DNA from: Lysobacteraceae bacterium
GTDB lineage: Bacteria; Bdellovibrionota; UBA1018; JAGTJX01
Assembly (NCBI GenBank): GCA_023657465.1
Contig: JAGTJX010000003.1
Span: 1 to 39,435 of the forward strand
Reading direction: 5' to 3'
DNA length: 39,435 nucleotides
Shown: positions 9,549 to 17,071 of the stretch, in pieces
How positions within the stretch are numbered: position 1 is the stretch's first letter
Layout: each line of letters opens with the position of its first letter
Made by a program: the position numbers and the translations under genes
The notes under the pieces: generated by a model
What the model was told of the DNA's origin: nothing
Database searches by the model: none
What the model saw: only the letters and a program-made list of their open reading frames with translations

Positions 9549-9930
9549 AAGTCACCACTCCCCAGATCTCAAACTCATCACTCTCTGTGATTGTGCGTGA
9601 TTTGTATTTTGGGTTTTCGGATACTAACTGTTGCAGTCCTTTTTGGATGACGAGTCTCTTCACCATGAACTCTCCGTTCAGATGAACGACCACAATCATT
9701 CTGCTAGCGGGATTGATCGAACGATCGACGACCAAGATATCGCCTGTATGAATGCCTGCGCCCAGCATCGAGTCGCCTGAGGCTCTGACGAAGAATGTCG
9801 CTGCAGGACGCTTGACCATGAGCTCGTTGAGATCGATGGTTTTGTCGATGTAATCATCGGCAGGAGAGGGGAATCCTGCAGGAACTCGGCCTAAGAAGAG
9901 TGGCAAATAGAGCTTATTAAAACGTACCAT
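9526..9930 (-). CDS. umuD: UmuD, self-cleaving subunit of polymerase V
   Basis: This 134-residue S24-family peptidase has the expected layout. An Ala18-Gly19 cleavage site lies in [12 protein letters not shown], the nucleophile Ser54 in RASGDSML, and the general-base Lys91 in FMVKRLVI. RecA filaments stimulate removal of the N-terminal arm, giving UmuD', the polymerase V partner. No DNA-binding domain is present, so this is UmuD and not LexA. TATAGT lies 6 nt before the ATG, and a GTTC-N7-GTTC direct repeat lies just upstream of that hexamer. This is first in a two-gene operon with umuC. Confidence 0.96.
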   Translation of the reverse strand: MVRFNKLYLPLFLGRVPAGFPSPADDYIDKTIDLNELMVKRPAATFFVRASGDSMLGAGIHTGDILVVDRSINPASRMIVVVHLNGEFMVKRLVIQKGLQQLVSENPKYKSRTITESDEFEIWGVVTYVVHPAK

Positions 9931-9936
9931 CCCATC

Positions 9937-9942
9937 ACTATA
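9937..9942 (-). promoter_or_regulatory. -10-like TATAGT of the umuDC operon
   Basis: TATAGT on the minus strand lies 6 nt upstream of the umuD ATG and directly abuts the LexA-like direct repeat. A repressor bound there would block polymerase. Confidence 0.45.
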
Positions 9943-9944
9943 CC

Positions 9945-9966
9945 GAACAAAAACCGAACACTGAAC
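9945..9966 (-). promoter_or_regulatory. candidate LexA box, GTTC-N7-GTTC, upstream of umuD
   Basis: On the minus strand GTTC (9959-9956) and GTTC (9948-9945) are separated by exactly 7 nt. This is the direct-repeat form known for alphaproteobacterial LexA. A third GTTC lies at 9966-9963. The site lies between 14 and 36 nt upstream of the umuD start and touches the -10-like hexamer. The described Bdellovibrio box is of the form TTAC-N3-GTAA, so this form would be unexpected if the host is a Bdellovibrionota. lexA itself is not in the window. Confidence 0.5.
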
Positions 9967-10034
9967 TTTTACCCAATCTGACCCCCTGTACCACCATTCA
10001 AATTCACTACTTAAGTGCCCGTGCCTTGCGTTAC

Positions 10035-10040
10035 TATAAT
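10035..10040 (+). promoter_or_regulatory. consensus -10 TATAAT immediately before the SRAP start
   Basis: A perfect TATAAT ends 4 nt before the ATG at 10045. No Shine-Dalgarno fits between them, so the message is probably leaderless. It also argues that 10045 is the true start, not the upstream GTG at 10015. Confidence 0.5.
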
Positions 10041-10044
10041 CCCT

Positions 10045-10650
10045 ATGTGCGTTCAGTTCATGAGTTCAAAATCGCTGACGGATTTGGCCAAAGAATTCGA
10101 TGCTGAGATTGGAGAGGATTTCTCCTGGAAGCCACACGTGTTCCCAAAATATCAATCCCCCGTGATCACTGAATCCAAAGGCCACAAGCTCCTCACTCCG
10201 ATGCAGTTTGGTCTCGTTCCATTTTTTGAAAAAGAAGAAAAACCAAAAATGGTTTTTCATAATGCTAGGATCGAAACAATCGAAGAGAAGGTCAGCTTCA
10301 AGCGCGCCTATGCAGAGACTCGTTGTCTCATTCCTGTTGATTCATTCTTTGAATATGTCGAAGGTGCGGGAGGCAAAAAAAAATTAGTCCAATTCGTCCC
10401 GAAATCTGGCGGGACGATGCTTGCGGCAGGAATCTGGTCGGTGTGGAACTCTCCCAAAGGCGAGAAGATCCGTACGTACTCAATGATCACGAGTGATCCA
10501 CCAGAGATCATCGCAGAAACAGGGCATGACCGTTGTCCATTATTCCTGAGACCCGACAAGTGGGATCAGTGGTTAGAAGGTGTGACTCCTCAACTTAAAA
10601 AAAGTGTCATGAAGGAGTTGGCTCAGTTTGAATTTGAAGTGCTGGGGTAG
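10045..10650 (+). CDS. SRAP (YedK/HMCES-type) abasic-site DNA-protein crosslink protein
   Basis: The start at 10045 is chosen because it puts Cys at position 2. In this family that Cys is exposed by Met removal and forms the thiazolidine crosslink to an abasic site in single-stranded DNA. Further signatures are the conserved Asn/Arg in FHNARIETIEEKVSFKRAY, RCLIPVDSFFEYVE with the catalytic Glu, and the His in AETGHDRCPLFL. The length of 201 residues is slightly shorter than E. coli YedK (222). It is divergent from umuDC, 114 bp away start to start, which fits a shared DNA-damage theme. A 10-codon longer GTG start (10015) would bury the Cys and is rejected. Confidence 0.93.
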   Translation: MCVQFMSSKSLTDLAKEFDAEIGEDFSWKPHVFPKYQSPVITESKGHKLLTPMQFGLVPFFEKEEKPKMVFHNARIETIEEKVSFKRAYAETRCLIPVDSFFEYVEGAGGKKKLVQFVPKSGGTMLAAGIWSVWNSPKGEKIRTYSMITSDPPEIIAETGHDRCPLFLRPDKWDQWLEGVTPQLKKSVMKELAQFEFEVLG

Positions 10651-10670
10651 ATTCCTGATTCGTGCGCGAG

Positions 10671-11852
10671 CTAACGTCTAAACGGAGAGGCCCAAGGTGC
10701 ATTGTGAGCTTCACAATTCGCAACTTGCGACGACTCGTCAGTTATCTCCATATGAGTGAAGTTACCTCGGTCGCGCATATCGTACCTGAGATCGCCTGCG
10801 GCCCAATTTTTTCCAATATGAGTGACGTAGGGGAATCTCACGAAGCTCATGAGCCGCTGAAACTGGCAGGAGTGTTCATAGAGATCATCGTAATCTTGCT
10901 TTGACACGCGAGATTCGTATCTCCAGAGTACGCTTGGGTTTTTCTCATCAGGTCTATCGATCAGATGAGGATTTCCGCTTCTAGGATAGACCGTTCTCCA
11001 GGCTCCGCACTGATCAGCGCCCACAATGTTAGGGAATGGAGTGACGAGTGCTAATCTCATCACATGATCTTCTCCCTCTGACTTCTCACTCCAAGATCCC
11101 CAGCAGAATGGATTCCCTGGAGAAGGAGTCGCTTCAATATCGTTGAAGGGTGCGTGTGAGGTCGTGCGGATTTCGTTCTTCGCGATGTGAGAGAATGTGA
11201 AAAACGCAGTGATCACTGTGAGGAGTGAAACAGCTGCAAGGTTCGCGGTTTTTTTCTTGTGATGAAACCAAAACGAAAACGCTCCTGCAAGTGTCACTCC
11301 TATCTTGATCGGGAGAGTGACGTAGTCCACGAACCCAATGATCCCCCATCCAACAGCGAGCAAAACAGACCAGAATATTTTGGCGGACTTACTATGTGCC
11401 ATTGCGATCGCCATGGGTAGTAAGATCATCCAGATCCATGGCTCAATGATGAACACACTGTCTCCATAGAGCCATTGATTGAAGAGAGGCGAGAAGGGAT
11501 GGACTCCGTAACTATTCATGAAGTCTGCACCTATGTGCATGAAGCAACCTAGGAGCGTGAAGAGGTAGAGCTCGCGCGTGACTTTTCGTTCGCCTTTGGG
11601 TTTAGCGATGAAGCTAGTAAGCGCCGCTCCGGCGTAAGCGAGTCCGAATGTTAAGAAGAAGTTATGTGTGTAGCCCCTGTGATGGACGAGGTAATCGAGC
11701 GGTGTAGTGCCTGGGAAGAAATTCTGAATCACGTCAGAGTCAGGGAGATTGTTTGCGATCACGCTTGCCCAGTAGATTTCACGCGTGCGGAGTTTCTTTG
11801 GGAGAGAATGGGCTACTGTGATTCCAATCAGCGTGTGAGTGAGGTTATCCAT
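10671..11852 (-). CDS. YdjM/DUF457-type membrane-bound metal-dependent hydrolase
   Basis: The start at 11852 gives MDNLTHTLIGITVAHSL, the standard opening of this family; an upstream ATG at 11873 adds seven unrelated residues. Conserved metal-ligand patterns follow: NLPDSDVI, YLVHHRGYTHNFFL and CFMHIGADFMNSYGVHPFSP, all typical of the DUF457/YdjM inner-membrane hydrolases. Several transmembrane helices lie between residues 60 and 240. The last 150 residues form a soluble tail with Cys and Trp (NPFCWGSW, ADQCGAWRTVYPR), as in longer members. E. coli ydjM is LexA-regulated; here the gene lies near umuDC but points towards the SRAP gene, so co-regulation is only a possibility. Confidence 0.9.
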   Translation of the reverse strand: MDNLTHTLIGITVAHSLPKKLRTREIYWASVIANNLPDSDVIQNFFPGTTPLDYLVHHRGYTHNFFLTFGLAYAGAALTSFIAKPKGERKVTRELYLFTLLGCFMHIGADFMNSYGVHPFSPLFNQWLYGDSVFIIEPWIWMILLPMAIAMAHSKSAKIFWSVLLAVGWGIIGFVDYVTLPIKIGVTLAGAFSFWFHHKKKTANLAAVSLLTVITAFFTFSHIAKNEIRTTSHAPFNDIEATPSPGNPFCWGSWSEKSEGEDHVMRLALVTPFPNIVGADQCGAWRTVYPRSGNPHLIDRPDEKNPSVLWRYESRVSKQDYDDLYEHSCQFQRLMSFVRFPYVTHIGKNWAAGDLRYDMRDRGNFTHMEITDESSQVANCEAHNAPWASPFRR

Positions 11853-11940
11853 GGTGTGAGAAGAGGATAGCATGAGTCATGATTTAGTTTCATGGCTCGT
11901 CGCATAATTGATGAGATTGAGCTAGACAATGCACTAGTTG

Positions 11941-12132
11941 ATGGCTGGAACCGAAGGTGGCCCAGCAAATTTTCAAGCAGTCGGCGGTGGTTACAATATT
12001 ACTCTGAGAAATGGAGACTTTTTGAAAGCATTCAATCAGGATATCTCTATCGCTAGCGGAAGAACGGTTGCTTCTGTTTGGACAAAAAAAGGTGATTTCA
12101 GAATCCTTTGCAGTGGCCTTTTTTCCTTTTAA
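11941..12132 (+). CDS. small hypothetical protein (63 residues), uncertain
   Basis: A short frame opens MAGTEGGPANFQAVGGGYNI and continues with a mixed strand pattern to a Cys-containing end. It has no signal peptide and no recognisable motif. A TTG one codon upstream (11938) is also possible. No Shine-Dalgarno is visible. The glycine-rich opening does not look like random translation, but support is limited to frame length and composition. Confidence 0.3.
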   Translation: MAGTEGGPANFQAVGGGYNITLRNGDFLKAFNQDISIASGRTVASVWTKKGDFRILCSGLFSF

Positions 12133-12162
12133 TAATCACTCCGCGTTAGTCTAAAACCAGAT

Positions 12163-12168
12163 TATATT
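12163..12168 (+). promoter_or_regulatory. -10-like TATATT before the TIKI/ChaN-like gene
   Basis: TATATT ends 7 nt before the ATG at 12176, with no Shine-Dalgarno in between; a leaderless-type start. Confidence 0.4.
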
Positions 12169-12175
12169 CAGGCGC

Positions 12176-13243
12176 ATGATAAACTTAATAGCGGCTGTTC
12201 TTTTCTCCTCTTCAGTATTCTTAAGTCCTGCCCAAGCGACTTCGAATTGGTGTTCTAAAGTCGAGAGTTACTTCTCCAATATCGAAAAGAACGAAGAATA
12301 CTCAGTCGACAGGATCCTGGGACTCAAGCCTGATGTCATCTTATTTGGTGAAATGCATAATGATTGGACGTCTCATGACGCCTTCATGAAGATGATGGCT
12401 GAGATCAAGCAGAAGGATGCTGATTACGACTGTGTGTTTATGGAGATGTCCGAAGAGCTAAACGAGATCGCGATGGATGACTGGCTCGCTCGCAAGATCA
12501 CTTTCGAAACAATGGCAAGTCATTGGTGCGATGAGGTCAAGGCTTCGAGTCTCGATGCTTGTAAGGAACGAGCGAATCTCTTCTACGTCAATTACTTCAG
12601 AGGCAAGCTTGAAAAGGCGCGCGATATGGGACTCAAGGTGCATTACATGGATGCGACTCATGATCCGTATTTCATTCCAGGAGATTGGCGAATTAAACTC
12701 CCTAAGTGGTATTACACATTAGGCATGGTCGAGCGGAACATGATCATGGCAAGAAACATCGCTGAGAAACTAGGCCGCAACCAATGCAAGAAGGCTTTCG
12801 TCATTGTGGGTGGCGCGCACATTAATGAAGTGACGAAGAAGGAAATCCCTAGTCCAGGCATGGTTGGGTACTTAGAGACATTAGGGTACAGCGGAATTCC
12901 GATTAGTTTTTTTCCGACAAAACCTGATCCAAAAGAAGACAACTGGTTGTACTTTTCTCCATTCTATTCAGTTGCGAATGAATGCAAACTGAGTCTTCCT
13001 ATGGGGAAAGTTTATAACTTGCCCGAACGTAGTCCTAATACGAAGACGGCTCCAGAAGAGCTTGAAGCAGAGAAGTGGGTTTATGAAGCGTTACCGAGTC
13101 TCAAGGATCGTCCGTTTGGTACGTATGGATTCGTGTACCTGCACGATTGCCCAGAATGCGCCCAGAAACCGATTATGAGTCGTAGTGCGAGCAGTGTTGG
13201 TTCCAGTGCTGTTGTTGGGAAGCTCTTCGGTCCTCATCGTTGA
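12176..13243 (+). CDS. exported TIKI/ChaN/TraB-superfamily protein
   Basis: A signal peptide (residues 1-22, ending AQAT) is followed by VILFGEMHNDWTSHDAF. This holds the G-E-x-H-x-D motif that defines the TIKI/TraB/ChaN/EreA-like fold (haem-binding ChaN, TraB and erythromycin-esterase relatives). The later motifs VFMEMSEEL, RNMIMARNIAEKL and VIVGGAHINEV complete the usual set of acidic and His residues. Family members are metal-dependent hydrolases or haem binders; which applies here cannot be told. Eight or so cysteines, including CPECAQ near the C terminus, fit a periplasmic protein with disulphides. Its end overlaps the convergent broken gene at 13234-13551 by 10 bp. Confidence 0.85.
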   Translation: MINLIAAVLFSSSVFLSPAQATSNWCSKVESYFSNIEKNEEYSVDRILGLKPDVILFGEMHNDWTSHDAFMKMMAEIKQKDADYDCVFMEMSEELNEIAMDDWLARKITFETMASHWCDEVKASSLDACKERANLFYVNYFRGKLEKARDMGLKVHYMDATHDPYFIPGDWRIKLPKWYYTLGMVERNMIMARNIAEKLGRNQCKKAFVIVGGAHINEVTKKEIPSPGMVGYLETLGYSGIPISFFPTKPDPKEDNWLYFSPFYSVANECKLSLPMGKVYNLPERSPNTKTAPEELEAEKWVYEALPSLKDRPFGTYGFVYLHDCPECAQKPIMSRSASSVGSSAVVGKLFGPHR

Positions 13244-13551
13244 GTAATTGTTTTTAGGCAAAGAGATTTAATAGGCTCGAGATCTACATCTTTTACACTT
13301 TCAAGAGCTGCTTTTTTCTTCTTAATGAGTTCATCGGACTATTTGTTTGATGTCTCGTCGAGGTGATCGTCGTATTCACCGATGCTTCCGAAAATTCCAT
13401 TTGGACAAAAGAGCGTAGAGTTTGAAGCTTTGAGTTCGCGGAGAAACTCTTTTGGGTTCTTAACGAGAACTTGTCCCATGTATTCTTCTACTAGCTCAGC
13501 CAAATGTCTGTCTGAGATTTTCTGTATGGCAAATAAAAGCTTAATGCCCAT
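13234..13551 (-). pseudogene. hypothetical gene interrupted by one in-frame TAG
   Basis: The frame encodes 70 residues (opening MGIKLLFAIQKISDRHLAEL) to a TAG at 13341-13339. It then continues in the same frame for 34 more codons (SDELIKKKKAALESVKDVDL and on) to a TGA at 13236-13234. The lysine-rich, charged continuation reads like native protein, so the original product was probably about 105 residues. No family is recognised. The ATG is preceded by AAGG at only 2 nt, a poor ribosome-binding site. The nonsense codon either inactivates the gene or truncates it to 70 residues. Confidence 0.45.
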
Positions 13552-13589
13552 AACCTTGCCCTAAGTTAGTATGCTGTTCACTTCTTTGG

Positions 13590-13724
13590 ATGAATCAAGG
13601 CGTGAAAGTAGCTTGGACTTCAGGAGTGAGGGATTCCTCTTTGTTAAAAGAAGCAGAGAGAGAAAAAAGAATGAGATCGAATGAGAGTTTTGTGTTCATT
13701 GAGAAATTCTATCACCTGATCTAG
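13590..13724 (+). CDS. possible small protein or gene fragment (44 residues)
   Basis: A 44-codon frame opens MNQGVKVAWTSGVRDSSLLK and ends in the aromatic-rich stretch SFVFIEKFYHLI. Composition is protein-like, but there is no Shine-Dalgarno, no homologous family I recognise and no conserved context. It may be a fragment of a lost gene between the two hypothetical genes. Confidence 0.2.
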   Translation: MNQGVKVAWTSGVRDSSLLKEAEREKRMRSNESFVFIEKFYHLI

Positions 13725-13734
13725 GCAATTTAAA

Positions 13735-13740
13735 TAGTCT
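13735..13740 (+). promoter_or_regulatory. -10-like TAGTCT before the gene at 13746
   Basis: TAGTCT ends 5 nt before ATG 13746. It supports that start over the downstream ATG at 13764 if the message is leaderless. Confidence 0.3.
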
Positions 13741-13745
13741 ATGAC

Positions 13746-14465
13746 ATGATTCTCAGATCCAATATGAAAGCCACTTCATTTCAAAACGGTGTTGAATATA
13801 AGGTAGTAGTAGAAGGAGAATCCTGGGAGCAGGGTGCTCACTTAAAAGGCACGAGCACATCTTCTGTGCTCCATACATTTCTAGCTTACGGAATCGACAA
13901 GAAAGTCAAAGCCAAGTCACCTGATGCGTTTGAAGTTCTAAAACGAGTCACTTCTCCTTCGTGGGAATTCATACTTCCACTCGATACTTCGATTAGTGAT
14001 AAGTCAGCGAGTCTGTATATTCTCTTCGGTGGTACCGATCAGCCTTCATCCATGGGCGCACTGAGGCTCAATATCATTCCACATCTGCATCTCCGTGAAG
14101 TGGTAGAAGTCCTCACTCTACAGTATCGGTTCATTCTGAAATCCAGTGTTGCAGGAAAGAACGGGTTTACAGATTTCAAGCTCGATCCTCCTGACTCCAA
14201 GGACTGGGTGCAGCTCGATCAATTGGTCTTAAGTCTGAAACGAGAGAGTGATGAAGTCATCGCCAAGTTCAACTTCAAACGCAAAGAATTGAATGCCACT
14301 GACAAAGGTACTCTCTCCACGAAGAAAACAATTCGTCCTATCGACGCGACTTGGAAGTTGTCTGAGATCATTCATTCCTTCAATGGTCGCCTCAACAAAG
14401 ACGCCGCTGCAGCAGGTATTGAAATTGTTGTCCAAGAATATCGCACGATCAAGACTTTCGCATAA
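13746..14465 (+). CDS. conserved-looking hypothetical cytoplasmic protein
   Basis: This 239-residue protein has no signal peptide or membrane segment. The N-terminal part (VEYKVVVEGESWEQGAHLKG) is a strand-rich sequence with an E-x-W-E-x-G turn that vaguely recalls arrestin/Spo0M-type beta-sandwiches. The C-terminal half has two amphipathic helices (DQLVLSLKRESDEVIAKF and KLSEIIHSFNGRLNKDAAAA). I do not recognise the family, and the Spo0M comparison is a guess. An internal ATG at 13764 (MKATSFQNG) is an alternative start. It stands alone, followed by a decayed membrane-protein gene. Confidence 0.6.
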   Translation: MILRSNMKATSFQNGVEYKVVVEGESWEQGAHLKGTSTSSVLHTFLAYGIDKKVKAKSPDAFEVLKRVTSPSWEFILPLDTSISDKSASLYILFGGTDQPSSMGALRLNIIPHLHLREVVEVLTLQYRFILKSSVAGKNGFTDFKLDPPDSKDWVQLDQLVLSLKRESDEVIAKFNFKRKELNATDKGTLSTKKTIRPIDATWKLSEIIHSFNGRLNKDAAAAGIEIVVQEYRTIKTFA

Positions 14466-14548
14466 ATAGTTATTGAGTTAGAGCGGCTCAGAAGTTGCAG
14501 CTCTCATCATTCGAAAGTTATTATAGTAAAAAAACTAAAGTCATTTAA

Positions 14549-15460
14549 CTAAATTATCCTACAGTCAGTGCAGAACAACTGCGCAATCTCCTCGAGGCTA
14601 AAGAGTTATTGGAAAATGAACCGACCTAAAGTTAAGGCAATTCTGACATTAGTAGTTCTGTTCTTACTTTCTCATTCCTACCCAATGGAGCAGTCGATCC
14701 TTGGAATGTATTCATCCCCAAAAAAATGGCATCCATGGTATTCGCGCTCACGCTGATTCAGTTCGCTGGATCCTTCCTCCGCTAGAGAATGGGTGCGCGA
14801 GTGGGAGCTGTACACACTGGTTTTTTTGGTGGAATCATCTCGAGTACTGCAACAACGGCTGCTCTTGCCAAACGAAGTCATCGTGCAGCTGCAAGCCAAG
14901 ATGTCACGAGAGAGGCGCTCACGTTCTTAGCTGCGACAATTGCTATGCATATCGCAGGAATTGCAATTCTATTATTCGTGGCGGATGATGTTCAGCCTCA
15001 GTTACTCATTGTGTTTATTGGGCCTATTCTCGTTGCAGGACTGATCATACTCCTGAATTCCAAAAAGCAAACCCAAGCCAAGCATGAACTAGAGAGTAAT
15101 AGATTCGATTTGTTGCCGATTGCAAGACTGTCAGCGTTCATCATAGCAATATTAGTTGTGTCAAAGTTACTTCAGAATATTTTTGGTCACAGTAGACTGA
15201 TTGTCTTAACGTTCCTTGTTTCACTCTTCGAAGTGCGTGGATCGTTCATTGCTGCTATTCAACTCCAGGATGTGGGCACGATCGATGTGCGGATGCAGGG
15301 AAGTTTGATTGCGCTTTCGATTACTGCATCTTATTTCTCTAAGCTGTTCTTGATCCATTCGATCGGCAATGCCAAGCTTAAAACTCAGGCCAGGAAGTAC
15401 ACTCTTTATTTGTCGTTATCGCTCCTGTGCAGTTGGTTTACGTTTTGGAGTGTGGGTTAG
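14549..15460 (+). pseudogene. decayed MgtC/SapB-family DUF4010 membrane protein gene
   Basis: The intact 3' part (14789-15460) carries the DUF4010 core GARVGAVHTGFFGG followed by ISSTATTAALAKRS and then five or six transmembrane helices. Upstream the same protein can be followed across three lesions. EQLRNLLEAKELLENEPT stops at a TAA near 14624. A +/- frame jump gives ILTLVVLFLLSHSYP in another frame. A return to the first frame gives NGAVDPWNVFIPKKMASMVF, which ends at TAG 14783-14785 just before RMGARVG. The N-terminal half of the family is missing. DUF4010 proteins are multi-span inner-membrane proteins often fused to MgtC-like domains. This copy is almost certainly non-functional. Confidence 0.8.
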
Positions 15461-15481
15461 TCTGCCAAACTATGGTAAAGT

Positions 15482-15487
15482 TAACTT
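15482..15487 (+). promoter_or_regulatory. -10-like TAACTT before the methyltransferase at 15494
   Basis: TAACTT ends 6 nt before ATG 15494 and no Shine-Dalgarno is present; a leaderless-type start. Confidence 0.35.
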
Positions 15488-15493
15488 CGGAAT

Positions 15494-16537
15494 ATGATTC
15501 GTCAAAACCTCATTTATAGTTATTCTCTGGGTAGGGGAGCTCTGTTTTTAAGCGAAATGGTGCTCTTAAAATTATTCACTAAGATTTTTGCGGGAGGCAC
15601 GAGTGACTTTAACCCTCCCAAAGAACTCGTGAATCAAGTGAGACAGAGTTTGTTTGATCTACTTAAGGAAGACGCCAAGAAGATTGAAGATGGTGTGTTT
15701 CCACTTTCAGTATTGTATCCAGAGAGTCCGCTCTCTCATCTGAAGCGACTTCCAAAGTTGTTTTGGGATGGATTAGGGATCGAGAAGCGAAGATCAGCAG
15801 GAAGGACTACTGTTTTTTCTGACCAAGCAAAAGACGAAGCCAAGAACAAACCAATATATTTTAAACGAAACTTCCATTTCCAAACGGATGGTTACTTTTC
15901 GGATCATTCTGCTGAAATATATGATCACCAAGTAGAAATGTTATTCACGGGTGCAGCTGACGCCATGAGAAGGATGCTCATCACAGAAATCAAAAAGCGC
16001 AGTGGAAAAACTGACGGAGAGGGATTGAAGATCTTAGAATTAGCCGCAGGTTCGGGTAGCTCTAGCAAGTTCATTCACATGGCGTTCCCTAAGACTAGAC
16101 TCACGGTTTCTGATCTAAGTGAATCGTATTTGGACAAGGCTAAGTTTAGATTGAAAGCATTCAAGAACATAGATTACATCATTGCAGATGCCGCTGATCT
16201 GCCTTTTAGAGATAACGAATACGACGTCATCGTCTGTACGTTTCTTTTTCATGAGATGCCCTTAGAAGTCAGAAAACAGGTACTCAAAGAGTCTCTGCGG
16301 GTTCTGAAGCCAGGCGGAATCTTCGCAGCTGTAGATAGTACTCAATATCATGATAGAAAAGAGTTTAATGTATTCCTCGAGCAGTTTCCGATCGAATACC
16401 ATGAACCTTTCTATAGAAACTATTGCGAAAACCCAATGGAAGACATGTTGCGAGAAGCACCCTTCGCAGATGTTCAATCTCGGTCTGCTTTTTTTGCAAA
16501 AGCAATGTCAGGGATTAAGTCATGTGCATCCTCCTGA
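15494..16537 (+). CDS. class I SAM-dependent methyltransferase (Methyltransf_11 type) with long N-terminal extension
   Basis: Residues about 175-285 hold a Rossmann methyltransferase: motif I LKILELAAGSGSSS, acidic end of strand 2 LTVSDLSESYLDKA, motif II/III IIADAADLPFRDNEYDVIVC, and motif post-III RVLKPGGIFAAVDS. The first 150 residues precede the catalytic domain, contain no recognisable motif and probably bind the acceptor. The substrate is unknown. Lipid or quinone methylation is possible, since the FHEMP loop resembles UbiE-type enzymes. The 3' end meets the decayed Fic/Doc toxin gene tail to tail with one base between them. Confidence 0.88.
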   Translation: MIRQNLIYSYSLGRGALFLSEMVLLKLFTKIFAGGTSDFNPPKELVNQVRQSLFDLLKEDAKKIEDGVFPLSVLYPESPLSHLKRLPKLFWDGLGIEKRRSAGRTTVFSDQAKDEAKNKPIYFKRNFHFQTDGYFSDHSAEIYDHQVEMLFTGAADAMRRMLITEIKKRSGKTDGEGLKILELAAGSGSSSKFIHMAFPKTRLTVSDLSESYLDKAKFRLKAFKNIDYIIADAADLPFRDNEYDVIVCTFLFHEMPLEVRKQVLKESLRVLKPGGIFAAVDSTQYHDRKEFNVFLEQFPIEYHEPFYRNYCENPMEDMLREAPFADVQSRSAFFAKAMSGIKSCASS

Positions 16538-16538
16538 T

Positions 16539-16848
16539 CTATAATGGTATCTTGTGTGATTCAAACCAATCGATGAGTTCATAGCGAGCGACGTAGCCAG
16601 CAGCACAGCTCTCGATGATATCAGCTAGCCCATTGGTACTGAGTAACTTATTTGATGGGTATTTTAGATCCAGACCATGTATATTAATGAAGGTGATTGC
16701 AGTGATAGCTGTCAGGATAGAATGCAGTAGCTATCGCGCTTTCAATTTTTCCAATGTCATTGCAATGGTGCGGATTTCCGTCCACTTCACAAATAAATTT
16801 ATTAGTCTCCACGACAGCTAGAGCTGTCGGGAGGAAAATCACTCTCAC
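16539..16848 (-). pseudogene. Fic/Doc (death-on-curing) toxin gene with its catalytic core deleted
   Basis: The first frame, from GTG 16848, reads VRVIFLPTALAVVETNKFIC and continues to NDIGKIESAIATAFYP. This matches the Doc N-terminal pattern (GG..G..D.G.LESA...P). It stops at 16684. An overlapping frame gives TAITAITFINIHGLDLKYPS and then ELIDWFESHKIPL, the Doc C-terminal half that normally follows the NKR of the HPFxDGNKR motif. The Fic motif and about 35-40 residues before it are absent, and the junction is out of frame. The gene therefore cannot make an active AMP-transferase or kinase-type toxin. It follows the RHH antitoxin gene (16859-17071) in the usual antitoxin-toxin order. Confidence 0.75.
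16812..16829. repeat. 18-bp perfect palindrome in the toxin remnant
   Basis: CGACAGCT and AGCTGTCG flank a 2-bp centre. It lies about 19 bp inside the toxin remnant. It could be an internal operator or a hairpin between antitoxin and toxin. Confidence 0.4.
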
Positions 16849-16858
16849 TTCAATTTGT

Positions 16859-17071
16859 TTATAGCTTCTTTGTGTTTTTTGAATGCTTTTTGGAAGATGC
16901 GACGAAATCCTTAGTGTCTACTGGTGCTAGGTGAATGGATTGTGGCTCTGAGATGAACTTGGTTACAGCCATTTTCATGAGTTGTGTGAACTTAATGCCG
17001 TTTGTTTCCAAATACTCTTCAACCTTCTTCTCTAATTCATCATCGAAACGTACTGTTTTTGGTTGACCCAT
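16859..17071 (-). CDS. ribbon-helix-helix antitoxin of a Fic/Doc-type pair
   Basis: This 70-residue protein has the RHH layout: strand KTVRFDDELEKKVEEYL, a turn with NGIKFTQLMKMAVTKFI, then a basic, flexible tail (SSKKHSKNTKKL) of the kind that wraps a toxin. It binds DNA as a dimer and would repress its own operon. The reading frame is intact although the downstream toxin has lost its active site. AGAGG lies 7 nt before the ATG. A 20-bp inverted repeat spans the start codon and may be the operator. An orphan antitoxin can remain as a regulator or as protection against related toxins. Confidence 0.75.
   Translation of the reverse strand: MGQPKTVRFDDELEKKVEEYLETNGIKFTQLMKMAVTKFISEPQSIHLAPVDTKDFVASSKKHSKNTKKL

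Noticed and set aside
10015-10044. Upstream GTG as the SRAP start
   Set aside because: It would bury the catalytic Cys2 and overlap a perfect -10 hexamer.
14678-14988. Cysteine-rich ORFs on both strands near 14.7-15.0 kb
   Set aside because: They are alternative frames of the decayed DUF4010 gene; the membrane-protein frame explains the sequence.
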